A stretch of DNA of 64,000 bases, from positions 804,061 to 868,060 of the forward strand of contig NW_023998456.1 in assembly GCF_014805625.2 (NCBI RefSeq), in the 5' to 3' direction. This DNA comes from Glossina fuscipes. Its lineage: Eukaryota > Arthropoda > Insecta > Diptera > Glossinidae. The notes beneath the pieces were generated by a model, which had not been told where the DNA came from, made no database searches, and worked only from the letters and a program-made list of their open reading frames with translations. Each line of letters opens with the position of its first letter. Within the stretch, counting starts at the first letter, position 1. This document shows, piece after piece, positions 1 to 12,194 of the stretch. A program made the translations under genes and the position numbers.

Positions 1-419
1 GCATTTGTGCGATTTGCTTAAATATTATACCATTTTCTTGATCGCTTTTATTTATTTATTTGCCTTCTTCTTTCTCTCTTTCTCTTTTTCTATCTAAGTA
101 TTTCCTACACATAATTTGTTTACGTTATACCAGAGAGACTACTATATAACAAGATATGCCAAGGAATTTTTTCAGAAAAAGAGCTAACAAAATCTCAGGG
201 ACTTTTGATATTTTTCGTTATCAATGACAGTAGCAGCGATTTATTATTCTTGTGGTTAAAATTTCTGTTAATGGTTTCTTGACATGATCTCAAACTGCAG
301 CAAACATTTACAAGCGAAGCGAAAGTGTTTAAAAGTCTACACTTCTTAATGAATATGTCTTATGGTGTATGTAAGGAAAAAAAACAAAGACAAGGTAGGA
401 AATATATATAACTTCTTTT

Positions 420-455
420 CATCGTTCATTTCATCGTTGATTTCATCGTTTATTT
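420..455 (+). repeat. Three-copy 12-bp tandem repeat
   Basis: CATCGTTCATTT, CATCGTTGATTT and CATCGTTTATTT in a row, differing at one position. Confidence 0.85.
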
Positions 456-489
456 TCCGCACCGAGTAAACGAAAAGATCCAAATCGCG

Positions 490-690
490 TGTTAAGATCT
501 CAGTGCGGTAGAGTTTATTTTGAACGTAACTGTAGTAAGTGCTTAGTCGGAAATGGTATAATGCTTACCGAATGGATATACGTTCACTACATTGCGGCGA
601 GTTCTCTATCTCTTTCTCTTTGTTCACTCATCTGTGGCTGTGCTACATGAATAGGAAGACATCCCCCTAAACGATTGTTCATATTACAAC
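490..690 (+). mobile_element. SINE family B copy
   Basis: TCAGTGCGGTAGAG is followed by CGTAACTGTAGTAAGTGCTTAGTCGG and a pyrimidine-rich stretch. It aligns without gaps over about 100 nt with 39548-39650, so this is a second dispersed family. The AGTGCGGTAGAG start is shared with family A heads. Confidence 0.55.
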
Positions 691-926
691 AAAAAATAAA
701 GATTTTATATTGAAGCATTTTCATTTTCTTTCATGTTCACCACTTGCTTCAATAAATTTCAGTGAAAATTTTCTAAAGGAATCCGAAAAAATTTTTTATA
801 TACTTGAAAAAATTTATATTGTAGGAATAATTTATCTCCTTTAAAACTTAAAAAAAGAAAAAAAATGTTGAAGGAAGTCGGCGAGGAAGGATAAAGTGAC
901 GTTAATGTTCGCTGCAGCCATCCTTC

Positions 927-1460
927 ATGGTAAACTTTAACTTTCCTTACGCCTATAATTTTCGAAAACTTCTGCATATTTATGCAACGCCCATGCGCAT
1001 TGTATTGACTGGTTCCCTTTTATTGCAGCTTCCTCTGCAGATTCTATCCCATACCGAGTTTTCAGGTCGTATGGGACCTGTTGCTAAGTCTGACCGGAGA
1101 CTTTCTTATTCTTCTTTCATTACTTCCTTCATTATATTCGGTACCACGGGTGTCAGCTTCGGCCTGTCAGCGGGAACGGCCCATTGCGGGAGTTTTGTGG
1201 TGGCTGTGGTTGGCACAAATTGCGGGAAGAGCCTTGGCTCGGTGCGGAGTTGGATAGCAGCCGGGTGGCTGACCCAAAGAAAGACAGAGGTTTTAGAAAG
1301 TGCCTCGCCCTCACCGGGGGGAATATACTACCATATACGTACCTCCACTGGAACTCGAGGTTTTTCCTCAGGATGCTGAGTGTGACTTTCCACACTACGT
1401 GTGCCGTTGGGCATCGTGGGGTTAAGCCTTCACGGCATCCACGTAAGTATCCACGTTAAG
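927..1460. other. GC-richer island, probable repeat remnant
   Basis: A locally GC-rich block (1150-1440) in AT-rich DNA, open in several frames with no recognisable protein. It holds GTGGTGGCTGTGGTT (1197-1211), whose exact reverse complement occurs in another GC-rich block at 43050-43064, suggesting an old shared repeat. Confidence 0.3.
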
Positions 1461-3562
1461 CACATGGAGAGACTTCTGCATATATAGCGTTGAAATACAC
1501 TGAACTCAGCTTTTATTCTTCCGATCGGTTCGTTATTTTTAATTACATAAAAATGTTGTCGTATTCCAATCGAAAATTTTCGCCGAAATGTGTTGAAGCA
1601 GTTGTCAAACATAAAATTTAGAATTCTTCTATAATATGAATTAGACGATGAAGCGGAAACAAGTTATGTTTGCTCTCTTTGGTCTTTAGCTTTTTTTCTT
1701 CCAATACAATAATAATAGAAATGATTGCTACCCCCCCCAAATTAAAAGTTAGTAAAAATTGAGCATTACAAGCGAGGGCAATGCGTTTTCATTATATTTC
1801 AAAAAAAAAAAAAAAGTTTGCGACCGCCATTAACGGAATATTGATTTCACTTATATGTATGCAACGTTGTATATTCACTTAAAAAACCGAATTCTATATG
1901 CTTTTACTTTGTAATCGTTTGATACAGAGTGACGTCATATCAAGATCTCATTAATTGTACCTTTGGGCAATACAAATAAGGAGAATGAAAGTGCAAGCGA
2001 TCGAGCCACTATTAATTAACATTAATAAGAGGAAAATCAAAGGTCCCTGAGATTTTACTACTTCTTATTTTGAATAAAAAGTGGGCACATCTTGTCTTTA
2101 GTTATACATTGTATAAACAGACATACGTAGATGCGGATGAGATTATAAGAGAATTGAAATAAAAAATAATCTCAGTCTTCTGAATCAAATACACTTAGCA
2201 CACATTGCAATGAACAACGATCAACGATGTAGTAGGTTACACGCCATAATATGTATTAAATATTTTGCCTGGTCTTTAATACCTTGTTCGTAAGATATAT
2301 ATGCTTTTCTTTACTTTATATTGAGCTAAGAGTTTTTAAGTAAAAAGTTACATTCGATCTTAGCAGACATTTTTAATACTCACTACTTGCATGCTTTCCA
2401 TTTTTGATTACAACATAGAAAATCAATTTACTGAATATATTTCGCAGATCTTTTCGCATATATCTAGTATAATTCATATTTTTATACAGCTTGGTCAGCC
2501 GTCGTAGAAATGATTTTTTTCTTTCGATGTGCAAAATTTTATTATAAAAGGTGCTTACGCTTATGCTATTCAAAAATTGCCTGACCGCTAGCTCTGTGAA
2601 GAAAAGAGAACTAGCGTTTACAGTGGCCGTGCGCATAAAAATTCATTTTACTAATACCATCTTAAGAATGGAAGCCCTTCCCGGACAGACAACAATTCAC
2701 ACATAGCACCCTATGTTAATCAGAAGGTGTAATGCCTGGTGATAACAACGGGGCACATTCCCAGTTGGCATTGCTAACATTTCCTGGCCAGCTTCTGTCA
2801 CATGGAGCCGAACTTCGTTATGTCGGAAGCAAGATTGTATAGTGTATCATAAAAAATATAGTACAGATATTTTTTCAAGTCGCAGTCGTGGGTACACGAC
2901 TAACAGAACGTAAGAACATAATGTGGCAAACATAGTTAAATCCATTCCGCTAAAATCTATATTCTTTATCAGATTTTTTTTTCTCCTATCAAAAACTTCA
3001 TAATGGCGCATTGTTATCAATGTCTGTCTTAATGCGAGGCTTTGGAGGAACTTTCCCATGAGATCCAATGTGTTTCCTTCAAACTTTATGACTAGTCTAT
3101 TGTATTCACTGCTGCTCTGCATTCTAAGCGGTTTCATGGAATTTTCCATTCAACCCAAATTTTTTAATATTTTGCAAATATTTTGATTGTTAGATGCTAA
3201 TCATCATCTGAGTCTCTTGAAGCCATGCTAATGATAAAATACACAAAGTAACTTTATGCATCCTTCATGCCACTATATCTGCAGTTATAAGCACATAGAG
3301 ATACATTTGTTAGTTTATTACCCATATCAAGCGATTGGTACAGTTTCTGTGTGGAACCTATCTTAAGTTTCTTAAGTTTCGTGTTAATGTTAAGATTCGC
3401 TTATTATTAAGGTTCGCATTCATTTTAAGAGAACTCCGAAATTTCCTCTTGTCTTGATGCTAAACTATAGCTCTATTAATTAATCCAGATGAGACGACCA
3501 TGTGTCTTCTGCTCACTTAATTTCGGAAAAGCACCCAAAAGCATTTGTAATTTCCTATAACT

Positions 3563-4293
3563 TGTGGAGTGTTAAAGTCGAACAGGATCAACCATTAGAT
3601 ACCGTACGCCACGTTTCCGAGTACAGTAATTTACTTGTTTGGTACCAAAAATTACACATTATATTATTTTCGTTATTTTCGTGGAGGGTGCCCAAAACAA
3701 CACGAGACTTAATCCAAGTTTAGCAATCTTAATTTGTTTCCTAAACGTTGTATTTATATTGTCCGGTTTGCAGCATAAAAAACTAGAAGTTACACTTTCT
3801 CTTCACATATGGACTTGCTTAAAAAGTAGTCCAAATTCCGTACTCTTAATTTTTTACTAAATTTTTTACTAAATCGTGAATAAATTTCCTTGATAAAACA
3901 ACGGTTAGGCCTATTTACCTAAGAGTTTACATATCCCGAGAATCCTTATATGGTATCCAAAAACTGGACTTACGTGGCTCAAATTCAATACGGTTGATTT
4001 CCTTGCCAATTTACTATTGCGAAGGAGCTTTCATCATGAAGTATTGAAAACTATACCTAGGAATGGTTAATTTTTTCCATATAACAAATTTTCAAAAGAA
4101 GGATTTATGTGAGAAGTGATCGAAAAAATGCAGGTTAAACACAAGAAAACAAAACGAACGGACGAGGAGAAAAGCTTTGATTGATTCACAATTGATCAGA
4201 ATAATAAAAAGTGGACCTATCTCAAGTCCTCTTGAGTATTGGATACATCCGCACAAACTTAATATACTTTTGCTCCACAAATGGTGTAGGGTA
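3563..4293 (+). mobile_element. Helentron-like repeat (family H), degenerate long copy
   Basis: The left part (GTCGAACAGGATCAACCATT, GATACCGTACGCCAC) resembles the family H 5' hairpin end. The right end (CCTATCTCAAGTCCTCTTGA, CATCCGCACAAACTTAATAT, GGTGTAGGGTAGCAAAAA) is the family 3' end. Confidence 0.5.
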
Positions 4294-4667
4294 GCAAAAA
4301 GGATACTCTTCCAAATATTCACTTTTAATAAAATCCTGTTTTTTCGTCCTATCAATACTCATACGAAAAAAACCCAATATTAATGACGCTATGTTATTAT
4401 GTAAAGTTATTTAATTTTCTTGTCTACTGGAATAATATTTTGCTTCTTTTTTTTTGTATTTTAATATGTATTCCCTAGTAGTACGAAATAGTGTAAAAAA
4501 TTTTTATGTTCGGACAAGGGAGTGGGTTTAACAAGCGTTTACTTTTTGCCGGGCGACGAAACCCAATGTTCATTAGACTCACTGTAGGTCCTATTTACCT
4601 AACTTGCGCTTATCTAAATTTAAATTTTCTCATTATAACTATACCTACAATAAATTAGAACAACTAA

Positions 4668-5590
4668 GAACGTTATAGTCGTGCAGGGCCGACTATTAAA
4701 TACCCTACACCACATTGCCTGACACACTTCTTATATTTATTACAGACCAAAAAAATTATATCTTGTTTCTATACGAAGGCATATTTTCCTTGTGCGCATG
4801 TTTGGGGAAGCGGGTCCAAAACGTAATCTAATTTGAGACAAGTTTAAGCCTTACATAGGGCAGGATCCAAAAATAGGCATAGAAGGCCCAAATTTTGTGG
4901 AATTCATTTCTGTGCATTTTTTTTGGCACTTATTAAAACTTATATTTTTCGGCTTTACAAAGGATCAATTTTTTGTGAAAATCGTTGTTAGGGTCGGATC
5001 CAAAAAATAGGCCGAGATGGTCCAAATTTGGCAAAGTTAATCCTTCTATGTTAAATTACTGTTATGATATAATTTTCATCATGAAGCATCGAAAATTATA
5101 CCTTTTTCTCGTAAGAAATACAGTTTTGCCTATATGAGAGGGCGTTTAAAAATTGCCCCAGCCGGTCCAAACCTTTCGCACTAATTTAGAATGCCGAAAT
5201 GCTACTACTTAGTCACTTTTGCAGAGAATTTTGGCAAACTGCAATTGTTTTCCACATAACAACTTTTGAGAGTAGGGCATTGAAAAAGTGGATTGACTCG
5301 AACCTTTTTTTAACAACGTTCGTCCTTGGGTCAAAGCACATCACTATGCCAAATTTCATCAAAATATCTCAAAAATTGCAACCTGTAGCTTGAACACATA
5401 TGTACATGGATAGAGTTCGGCCACACAGGCGGACACACAGGCGGACAGACAGGATTAGATCAATTCAGATTATGATTCTGAATCGATTGGCATAATAAAA
5501 GGGGCGCCTATCTTAAGCCCTTCTGCGTGTTACATACGACTGCACTAAGTTAGTACACCCTGTACCACAAGTGACGTAGGGCGTAAAAAC
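4668..5590 (+). mobile_element. Helentron-like repeat (family H), long copy
   Basis: 5' end AACGTTATAGTCGTGCAGGG with CCGACTATT forms a hairpin. TACCCTACACCAC (4701-4713) follows. Later come CAAATTTCATCAAAATATCT, a GGCGGACA(n) tract, GATTCTGAATCGATTGGCAT and a 3' end CACAAGTGACGTAGGGCGTA. A second, internally rearranged segment makes it longer than the 556-nt copy at 50.8 kb. Confidence 0.6.
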
Positions 5591-6113
5591 AAAGAGACGC
5601 AGTGCTTCAACTAAATTCGGTGATCAGAAATTGTATGCAGTTTGTAGGAACTCTAATGTGTACTGGATGGTACGAAATTAAAAAAAATATTTTTCTGAAG
5701 TTAAGGTGGTACGCCTTGAAACCGAATTCTTCTTAAGCACTGTTTACGGGGTAGATTTATGAGAACTGTTTAAGAAAGACAGTGTTAACGGACCAATCGA
5801 AATGCTGTTAGCGTAAAGTTTATGATCGTTAAATACCTTATTATATTCAACTTTCATCACTTTTCTTTCTCTCTCTCTCTGACCTGGGCTGAAAGAACTA
5901 AGGGTACTCGCATAATAACCTTAAAGTTTTTAATTCACTTGTCTCGTCATTCAAAATTTCCGGCACTTGCATTTCGATAAACCTAATATATCATACAAAT
6001 TTAAACCTAGGTAAAGATAGGTCATACAAATTTTCTACAAGTACTCACACTGCGCACGTTGACGAAAATAAAAAACAAAACACTTTTTTCTCGTACTATA
6101 TCCAGAAACTTAC

Positions 6114-6288
6114 GGTATTTTTAGCCAGTTAAGTAAAAAATTTGCGGTACCACCTTGGATGATGACTGTGAATATAACAATTAAAGTAGTGGCGGTTAGC
6201 AAGGTTTAGCGGGCCTCTGCTAAAGTGTTTCTTATAGCCAAAGCAAACGACATTGCTCCTCGTAGCCCAAGTGGATGAATTGATCTAT
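6114..6288 (-). pseudogene. Isolated Na+/H+ exchanger exon with in-frame stop (NHE6/7/9 class)
   Basis: The minus strand encodes GLRGAMSFALAIRNTLAEAR, then a TAA stop, then TLLTATTLIVIFTVIIQGGT and ANFLLNWLKIP in the same frame. It ends at a good donor (gtaagt) and begins after an acceptor (cattttag). This is the transmembrane core of organellar-type exchangers (Drosophila Nhe3-like), where EARQ is expected: a single CAA-to-TAA change explains the stop. The residues before GLRGAM are not NHE-like. No other NHE exon was recognised within several kilobases, so this is most likely a relic or dead duplicate exon. It could also be a living exon with stop readthrough or a sequencing error. Confidence 0.75.
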
Positions 6289-6355
6289 CTAAAATGAAAT
6301 AGAAGTAATTAAATAAATTATAAATAAAAATAAGTGAGGGTAAATGCAAACTTAC
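6289..6355 (-). other. Candidate 67-nt intron between unknown ORF and NHE exon
   Basis: On the minus strand this AT-rich stretch starts GTAAGTTTGC and ends CATTTTAG, the size and form of a short fly intron. Joining across it does not keep the upstream long ORF in frame with the NHE frame. It does suit a different upstream frame in which a few residues (SFL) resemble NHE. Confidence 0.4.
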
Positions 6356-6356
6356 G

Positions 6357-6995
6357 TTTAGCATACAACCAACTTTCGTGTTTATGAGGCGGCGAGGCAG
6401 CGACCAGAAAGCTGCACTTTTAAAATGACGGTTTTTTGCTCCCAGTTTACCCCCGTCAGCTGCAAATTGATCATGAAGCAGATTTCTTCTGTGGCTTCTT
6501 CCGTCGGGACAGGAGCCTGCCTCCCTGAAGAAGGCAACCCGTGCTTGGAGGCGCTTGCCGATGTCCCGTTCCACCTTATGTTTCAGCCTCACGGACTTGT
6601 ATATGATGCAGGCGGTACGAAACGCGTCGTATACTTCCGGCTTTGCAAACTCTGGTTCCAGATATTGGTGGGTTTCGCTGGGCAAGTCTCCTGCGTCATT
6701 TGCATCTTCAATTGTTTTGTTATGGAAAACTTTGTTGAATTTGATCATGGCGGCATAGAGTTCGTACCTCCGAACTTCTACCTCACTACCGATGATTCCT
6801 TGCTTAATTCTCATTTCCAACTTTGCTGACATAGCCGATGTGAAAAATTGGGCTGCTTCTGTGATATTTCTGGCTGTGGTAATTAGCAAGTTGGCGCCAC
6901 TCCTCTTCCAATGCCCCCAGATGGCCGAGTTTTTCGGAGCCACTTTCGTTACAATCTTGGCGTCATATCTTTTGTTTAAGTCCTGAGTTTTCTTA
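6357..6995 (-). pseudogene. Unrecognised open frame next to the NHE exon
   Basis: A minus-strand frame is open for about 210 codons from the tail of a SINE to the donor at 6356. It has protein-like composition (VAPKNSAIWGHWKRSGANLL, EVRRYELYAAMIKFNKVF, YDAFRTACIIYK). It has no ATG at its open end, and the SINE cuts into it. If the SINE is removed the frame stays open to about position 7284. I do not recognise a family. It may be a decayed mobile-element protein or the exon of a lost gene. Confidence 0.35.
6986..6995. repeat. Target-site duplication, left copy
   Basis: AGTTTTCTTA, identical to 7159-7168, on the tail side of the SINE. Confidence 0.8.
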
Positions 6996-7158
6996 TTATT
7001 ATTATTATTATTAATTTCGTCAGAGAAATAAATTCTAAGACTAAACTTCTTAAAAGCACTAGCATCTAAGGCTATCGGCTTTTATTAAAAAACTCTACCG
7101 CACTTGAGATTCGAACCCACGACCATTGACTTGCCTACTCGGCTACTCAGGCGGATTC
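6996..7158 (-). mobile_element. tRNA-derived SINE (family A) with target-site duplication
   Basis: Read on the minus strand it has a tRNA-like head with a B-box form (GTGGGTTCGAATCTC), a body (AAAAGCCGATAGCCTTAGAT, TTTAGTCTTAGAATTTATTT) and a (TAA)n tail. A perfect 10-bp repeat, AGTTTTCTTA, flanks it at 6986-6995 and 7159-7168, the mark of retroposition. Confidence 0.85.
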
Positions 7159-7168
7159 AGTTTTCTTA
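7159..7168. repeat. Target-site duplication, right copy
   Basis: AGTTTTCTTA, identical to 6986-6995, on the head side of the SINE. Confidence 0.8.
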
Positions 7169-7703
7169 AAGTTCAAGTATTTGTATTTGTTGCGAGCATC
7201 TGAGAATAAGCGTACAAAAATTTGCCGCCAACTGAAAATGATTCTCAATAATTCCAAACATGTGAGAATAAGCGTCCACCTTGTTTACAATTACATATTC
7301 TACCTGTTCACTTTTCGTACATACACACGTACATATGTGTACAAATGTGGTGCATAGCTCTGCTTTGCGAATGTTCAATGGGATTTGACGTCATATCAAG
7401 AAACTATTAACAGAATTTTCGCCCATGTAAATAATGAGAACGAGAGAGCAAAGATACAAACGGCTTGGAATAAACAGGGCTTAGTAATGTTATTGATAAC
7501 GGATACGTAAAAAGTCCCTAGAATTCTCTTAATCTCAATTTTAAACAAAATGTTAGGATATGTATGCATGCATTTCGTTGTCTCTGATTGCAAATATAGG
7601 TGGTGTTAACTTTTCGTGCCATACGCATAGCTTGTTTTGTGTTTTTCAATTTCTATTCTTATTCAGTTTTGTCTGCTAAGACGCAGTTAAGAACTCAGAG
7701 AAG

Positions 7704-7732
7704 ACTCTCTCTCTCTTTCTCTCTCTCTCTTC
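7704..7732 (+). repeat. (CT)n tract
   Basis: Imperfect CT/TTTCT microsatellite. Confidence 0.8.
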
Positions 7733-8564
7733 CGCTTTCTTACTTATTACTCATTCATTGTATATTTTTATTTGTATTTTTTTTAGTGTCATTACTATTA
7801 TACCAACACAATCACAAGACGTGACATATGTCGCTGAACTAGTATAGCACCAATGCCGTTAACAAATATGCTCATTGAGTCCACACTTGTTGCTTTCTTA
7901 CCACATACGATTTCTCTTTCACAAATTCAAAAATCTGAATGCGTGTTAATCAAAGAACTTACGTGCACATGCATGGAAATGGTGAAGCTTAATAAAAAAC
8001 AAAGAAATAAATAAAAAAAAACTATAAAGATAAAGTAATAATTTTGTTATACCAGCGTATAGATATCAAACGTTAGCGCTTACGTATTATATATCAAAGT
8101 GTGTACACATGAGGGCAGGCAGGCAACCTTTTCGTAACTGATAATTTGCTTTAGTGTGCCTGCTTTGTTCATTTCAATAGCGATTTTGTAGCATTAAATA
8201 ACGGTTTTATATCAAAATTTATTTTTCTAAACGAATTTTTACACTTTTTTGGTTAACAAAGTAACAAATATTATTTGCATAGCAATTTAACCCTTGACAG
8301 ACCCAAGATATTTCCAATTTATTACATCCAAGCAACGAAGATAAACTGTGAACTAAACAAAAGAATACAAAAGAGTATCTGAATTTTATTCAGGTTACTA
8401 GGACAACTATTGGATCCTGATTCAAACTTTGGCCTTTTAACAAAGCACTTGTTTTTTTCTTTTTTATTTTGATAATCAACGATAACGTATGGTGACGTTC
8501 AAAAAGAAGAAAAGAAATAGAAAGAGATAGGGACACTACCTGTCGGCAAGTGTCATGTTTTCAC

Positions 8565-8645
8565 CCAAAACGCCTACGTACGGTCGCTCCGAGACTTGAA
8601 CTCGCGAACGACCAGCCCACATTGCGGAGAGTGTATGCTTGTTGT
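8565..8645 (-). repeat. tRNA-like fragment
   Basis: On the minus strand, GGGCTGGTCGTTCGCGAGTT and CAAGTCTCGGAGCGACCG resemble the head of the SINEs above, with a degenerate B box (GAGTTCAAGTC). It is not a functional tRNA: there is no closing acceptor stem. Confidence 0.35.
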
Positions 8646-10223
8646 CACCTTAAAGTTGCATTTCTCGTTAACGCTTTATTATCTTTCACTCCTAGCACAC
8701 TTGACAATCTAGCCTACCATTGTTTTCAATCATACAATAGCTTATGAGAAACATGATAGTCATACGCAAGCGTATGGATTACAGTCAAGATATCCCGAGC
8801 ACAAGACATATTGTTGCTCCATCTTTAGAGATCACTGGTTAGTTAAGGATTAATTTCTTTGCACCGCCATCAGTAATTCGTTAGTGCTACTGCATACATC
8901 GAAATCCCCCTCGATCGCTGAGCAACAAGTTCGCGATTGAGACAAGGAAACAAGCAAAATTATATATGTTTCCGGTAAAGTCAATCATTATATATACAGA
9001 CAGTCTTATCGCGTACATGTAGTAGTATGTGGAGCGTTATCCATGTCGTTTCAATCGACCAATGACATCTATTATTATGTGAGCAGAATTTTTAAACGAC
9101 TTTAAATTGTCTCGACAAGTACTTCTATCTACATTTAGATTAATGTCAGCTGCAATTTTCTCAATTTTAGAAATTTTCCGTCTGATAGTACACTGACGGA
9201 ACTCTGAGAGAAAAGAGTAGTTTTTTTATTTTTTGCAAAATTCGACTTTATTTACAAACACGGAGTCCTGTTTATCAAGAGTGATGCAATCCAAGGCCAA
9301 TGATTAGCTACTATTTCGTTGTTTTTCTTTATAGAGCAATATAGGTGTCCAGGAATTCTTACAACATTTGCTACAAACAAGCAATCTACACTCCTTTGAG
9401 CTTGATTTCTCTCACTTTACGAGTGCCATAACATCACGGCAGTACTTTCGAACGGGAACCACTTATTGGCCCATGTTGACCATGCATACATTTGCCTGCT
9501 ATGAGGAGTTTTAATGCCTGCTCGGCTTACTTTCAATGCTTAAAACTTCCCAGTTTGCAAGAATATTGAATATTGAGAAAACCCTGAAATGATTCTTTAT
9601 GCATACGCAAGATTTTCAACTAGAAAAAGTTCATCAATCTATGACTTTATCTGTCTTTGTATTCAAATATCTTCACGCGATTGCTTGAAATTACTTCCGC
9701 TTACCATTTAGTTAGTTGAAATTTAAACTTTTAAGGCCAGCAATTTGTAGACAAAATTAATACTTTTTTATACGTTTTATGAATATGAAAATATGAATTT
9801 CCTTGTGTAGCACGAATACTCAATTTTCATATCATGCATTAATATTGAAAACAAACAACCGCGTCATTGTTTTCGAAAATTTTCAACAAAATTATAAATT
9901 CATTTGAAAGCCAAGGTCATGGTTACGAAGGCCTTTAACTGTGACAAATGACGTTAATAAACTTTACGAAAAATTTTATATTAAACAACAGACAATGTAA
10001 CGTTCATTGCTAATTATGTATGTTTACCGTAACATTTTAATGACGGCGGACATTAATCACTTGGGTATGTTTATCATGCTTATCAAAGCTTAAATGTGAG
10101 GTCTTTAGGGCGCTGCGCTAAAGATGATAGTGCGAGAGCACCTCATGGATATTTGTAATCTACAAAGCAGATGTAGATTGGACGACACATACGTGTGCAA
10201 ATCACTAGCCCAGAGATTTTTAA

Positions 10224-10600
10224 CTAAACAAAGTGTTTATTGAACGACTGACTGACTGGTTGTATTTCAGTAATTTGTGTTTTTGTGTCCGGGAGCTTGC
10301 CTATGGACATCTGCATTAAACTAGAAACCGCACAAAGTTGACATTTAAGTTCTTGTCTGTTGAGTAAAAGAAGGGAAGCGTTCATGCGACTCCATCGATT
10401 TTGAGCGACTATGAAGCGGTATGGAATAATATAGTGAACAATGTGCTTATCGGTGACGAGTCTTAGATCTGCTACGGCATCAGCTGGACGTAATAGTATT
10501 GTGCGTTTCTCCAAGCAAATCCCTATGGTAAAATCACCATATCGCGGTTTTGCGGCACGGTGATGACGTTTGTCCAAATATTTGAAAACTTAACTAGAAA
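10224..10600 (-). other. Unrecognised minus-strand open frame
   Basis: About 120 codons are open, with fairly protein-like content (KPRYGDFTIGICLEKRTILL, ADAVADLRLVTDKHIVHYII, CQLCAVSSLMQM) but no ATG at the open end. No family recognised. It may be a decayed element exon or chance. Confidence 0.25.
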
Positions 10601-10834
10601 ACATTAACAATACTGAAATACAGTGCACTACTCACCACGCTGTGCTCATCTGTTCCGTAAGGTTTCTAATTTGTAATTGTTCCACTTGATAATTTATTGA
10701 TTGCTTCGATTCTTATGACGACGATACCTAAAGATAGGTGCTTATGAAGGCAAACTGGACGTCCTTTTGCCACGAAATTCAGATGGTTTGAGAGAACGCC
10801 GAAAGTAAGGAAGACGTTCGCGCTTAGTCCAAAC

Positions 10835-11010
10835 CTAGTGCAGTGGTTTGGCAGAACGGATGTGGAGACGAATTATTACCTTTCTGACTGGCGACGGGTG
10901 CTTCCGGAAGTACTTGCACAGATTTTCTGTTGTGTCCGAATTGGATCGATATGGAGGAATTTGATTAGCACGCCATATTTCGCCGCAGAAGGTTCGAGCA
11001 AGGATGGCCC
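10835..11010 (+). mobile_element. Decayed non-LTR retrotransposon fragment
   Basis: One forward frame gives RIITFLTGDGCFRKYLHRFS, close to the LTGHGxFxxYLxRF motif in the C-terminal region of R1/I-type LINE ORF2. Stops and frame breaks follow, and the rest is unreadable. Confidence 0.5.
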
Positions 11011-12194
11011 AAAGCGAGCCGGGAAATATCGTCAATAATATGATTGGCAGTACGAAAGTTGGGAGCGCTAGCAAAAATGTTCCGTTAGCTGCGCCACTTA
11101 ATAAGATAGCGGAGGAGAGGAGAGAGGGGGTAATGGAAACTAGAAAGTAAAGCTACTAATCACCCAGCAGAAAAGCGAAATATTATCAATCAGCCTCCAT
11201 GAGGTAATACCTAACACCGGTCTTTACGTTACATACATACTACTCTCATATGCATCACTGGTTGTTGTAACGCAGCGCTACATAATTTTCGCTTTTATTG
11301 TTCTCTACTTTAAAAACTCTACGCTTAAATTAGTGATCTTGCGTTTGACTCCGGGCAGAAACGTGATAAGGACAGTCTGTCAATTTTCTTGTCTCCCCAG
11401 CAACTTTATCTGTTCGCATTTATCGTAGTATTGTCTGTTTTTGATGTTTCCAGATTTATAGAAACGTGCACGAATGTCACTTTATTGTCATGATACGTGA
11501 AAAGCGATTTCCGCTATCGTCTCTGTATTCATACATTCCTAATGAGTTTACTATTTTGTAATATTTTTAATTATTTTTTTTTATTCTGAGAAAAAAAAAA
11601 CAAAGGAGAAGGAGAATTTTGATAAGCAATTTCAGCTTACTGATGCCTACAAATGCTTAAGAGTAATTTCTGAAGAGAGAGTGGGAATGGAATACAACGA
11701 ATTATTGAACGAATGCCAAAAGAAGGAATTGAAAATAAAATCGAAAATAGAATTTTATATGAAATGTTTTGTTTTAATGTCTGCCATAATTAAAAAGCAC
11801 AAAAAAAAAGAATGCTAAGAGTTCTTCTTTGAATAGAAAAATAAATATGCGAATGTATTTGATTGAAGAAAAGCAATTTTAAAAATTTAACTTCATCATA
11901 TATAAAGTATAGCCTTTATCGAGTATTAAATGCTCAGTACATAAACTTCACGCCTTACAGTGTATAAACAGCAATTCATGCTAATGATCGAAAGCAACTC
12001 TGAAAATATTTCTAATTTCATTTTATAAAAGTCTATGAATTTCCAATTTCAAGCAATACATAATGTGCCTCAAAATCGAAAGACATTGGGCGGAACCATG
12101 CAGTACTTTGGACAACTCACGTAAAAGATTTCGAAGAAAATACTTTTATTTTAACTAAATTTTACAAGCATAACGAAGTTCGCCATTGAGGGCT

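Larger units (their letters stand above)
1..6113. other. Gene-free left flank
   Basis: AT-rich DNA with a SINE B copy near 500, a GC-rich block at 1.15-1.44 kb and two family H copies at 3.6-5.6 kb. Short open frames here overlap those repeats or have low-complexity composition. I see no gene. Confidence 0.6.

Noticed and set aside
927..1379. 150-codon plus-strand frame as a gene
   Set aside because: Overlaps other open frames on both strands in a GC-rich island; Ser/Gly-rich low-information content and no recognised domain.
6425..6829. 134-codon plus-strand frame
   Set aside because: It is antisense to the longer, more protein-like minus-strand frame beside the NHE exon, and its Phe/Cys-rich composition looks like a shadow.
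7090..7160. A tRNA gene, suggested by a B-box-like GTTCGAATC
   Set aside because: No paired acceptor stem or anticodon arm; the sequence continues into a repeat body and tail, so it is a SINE head.
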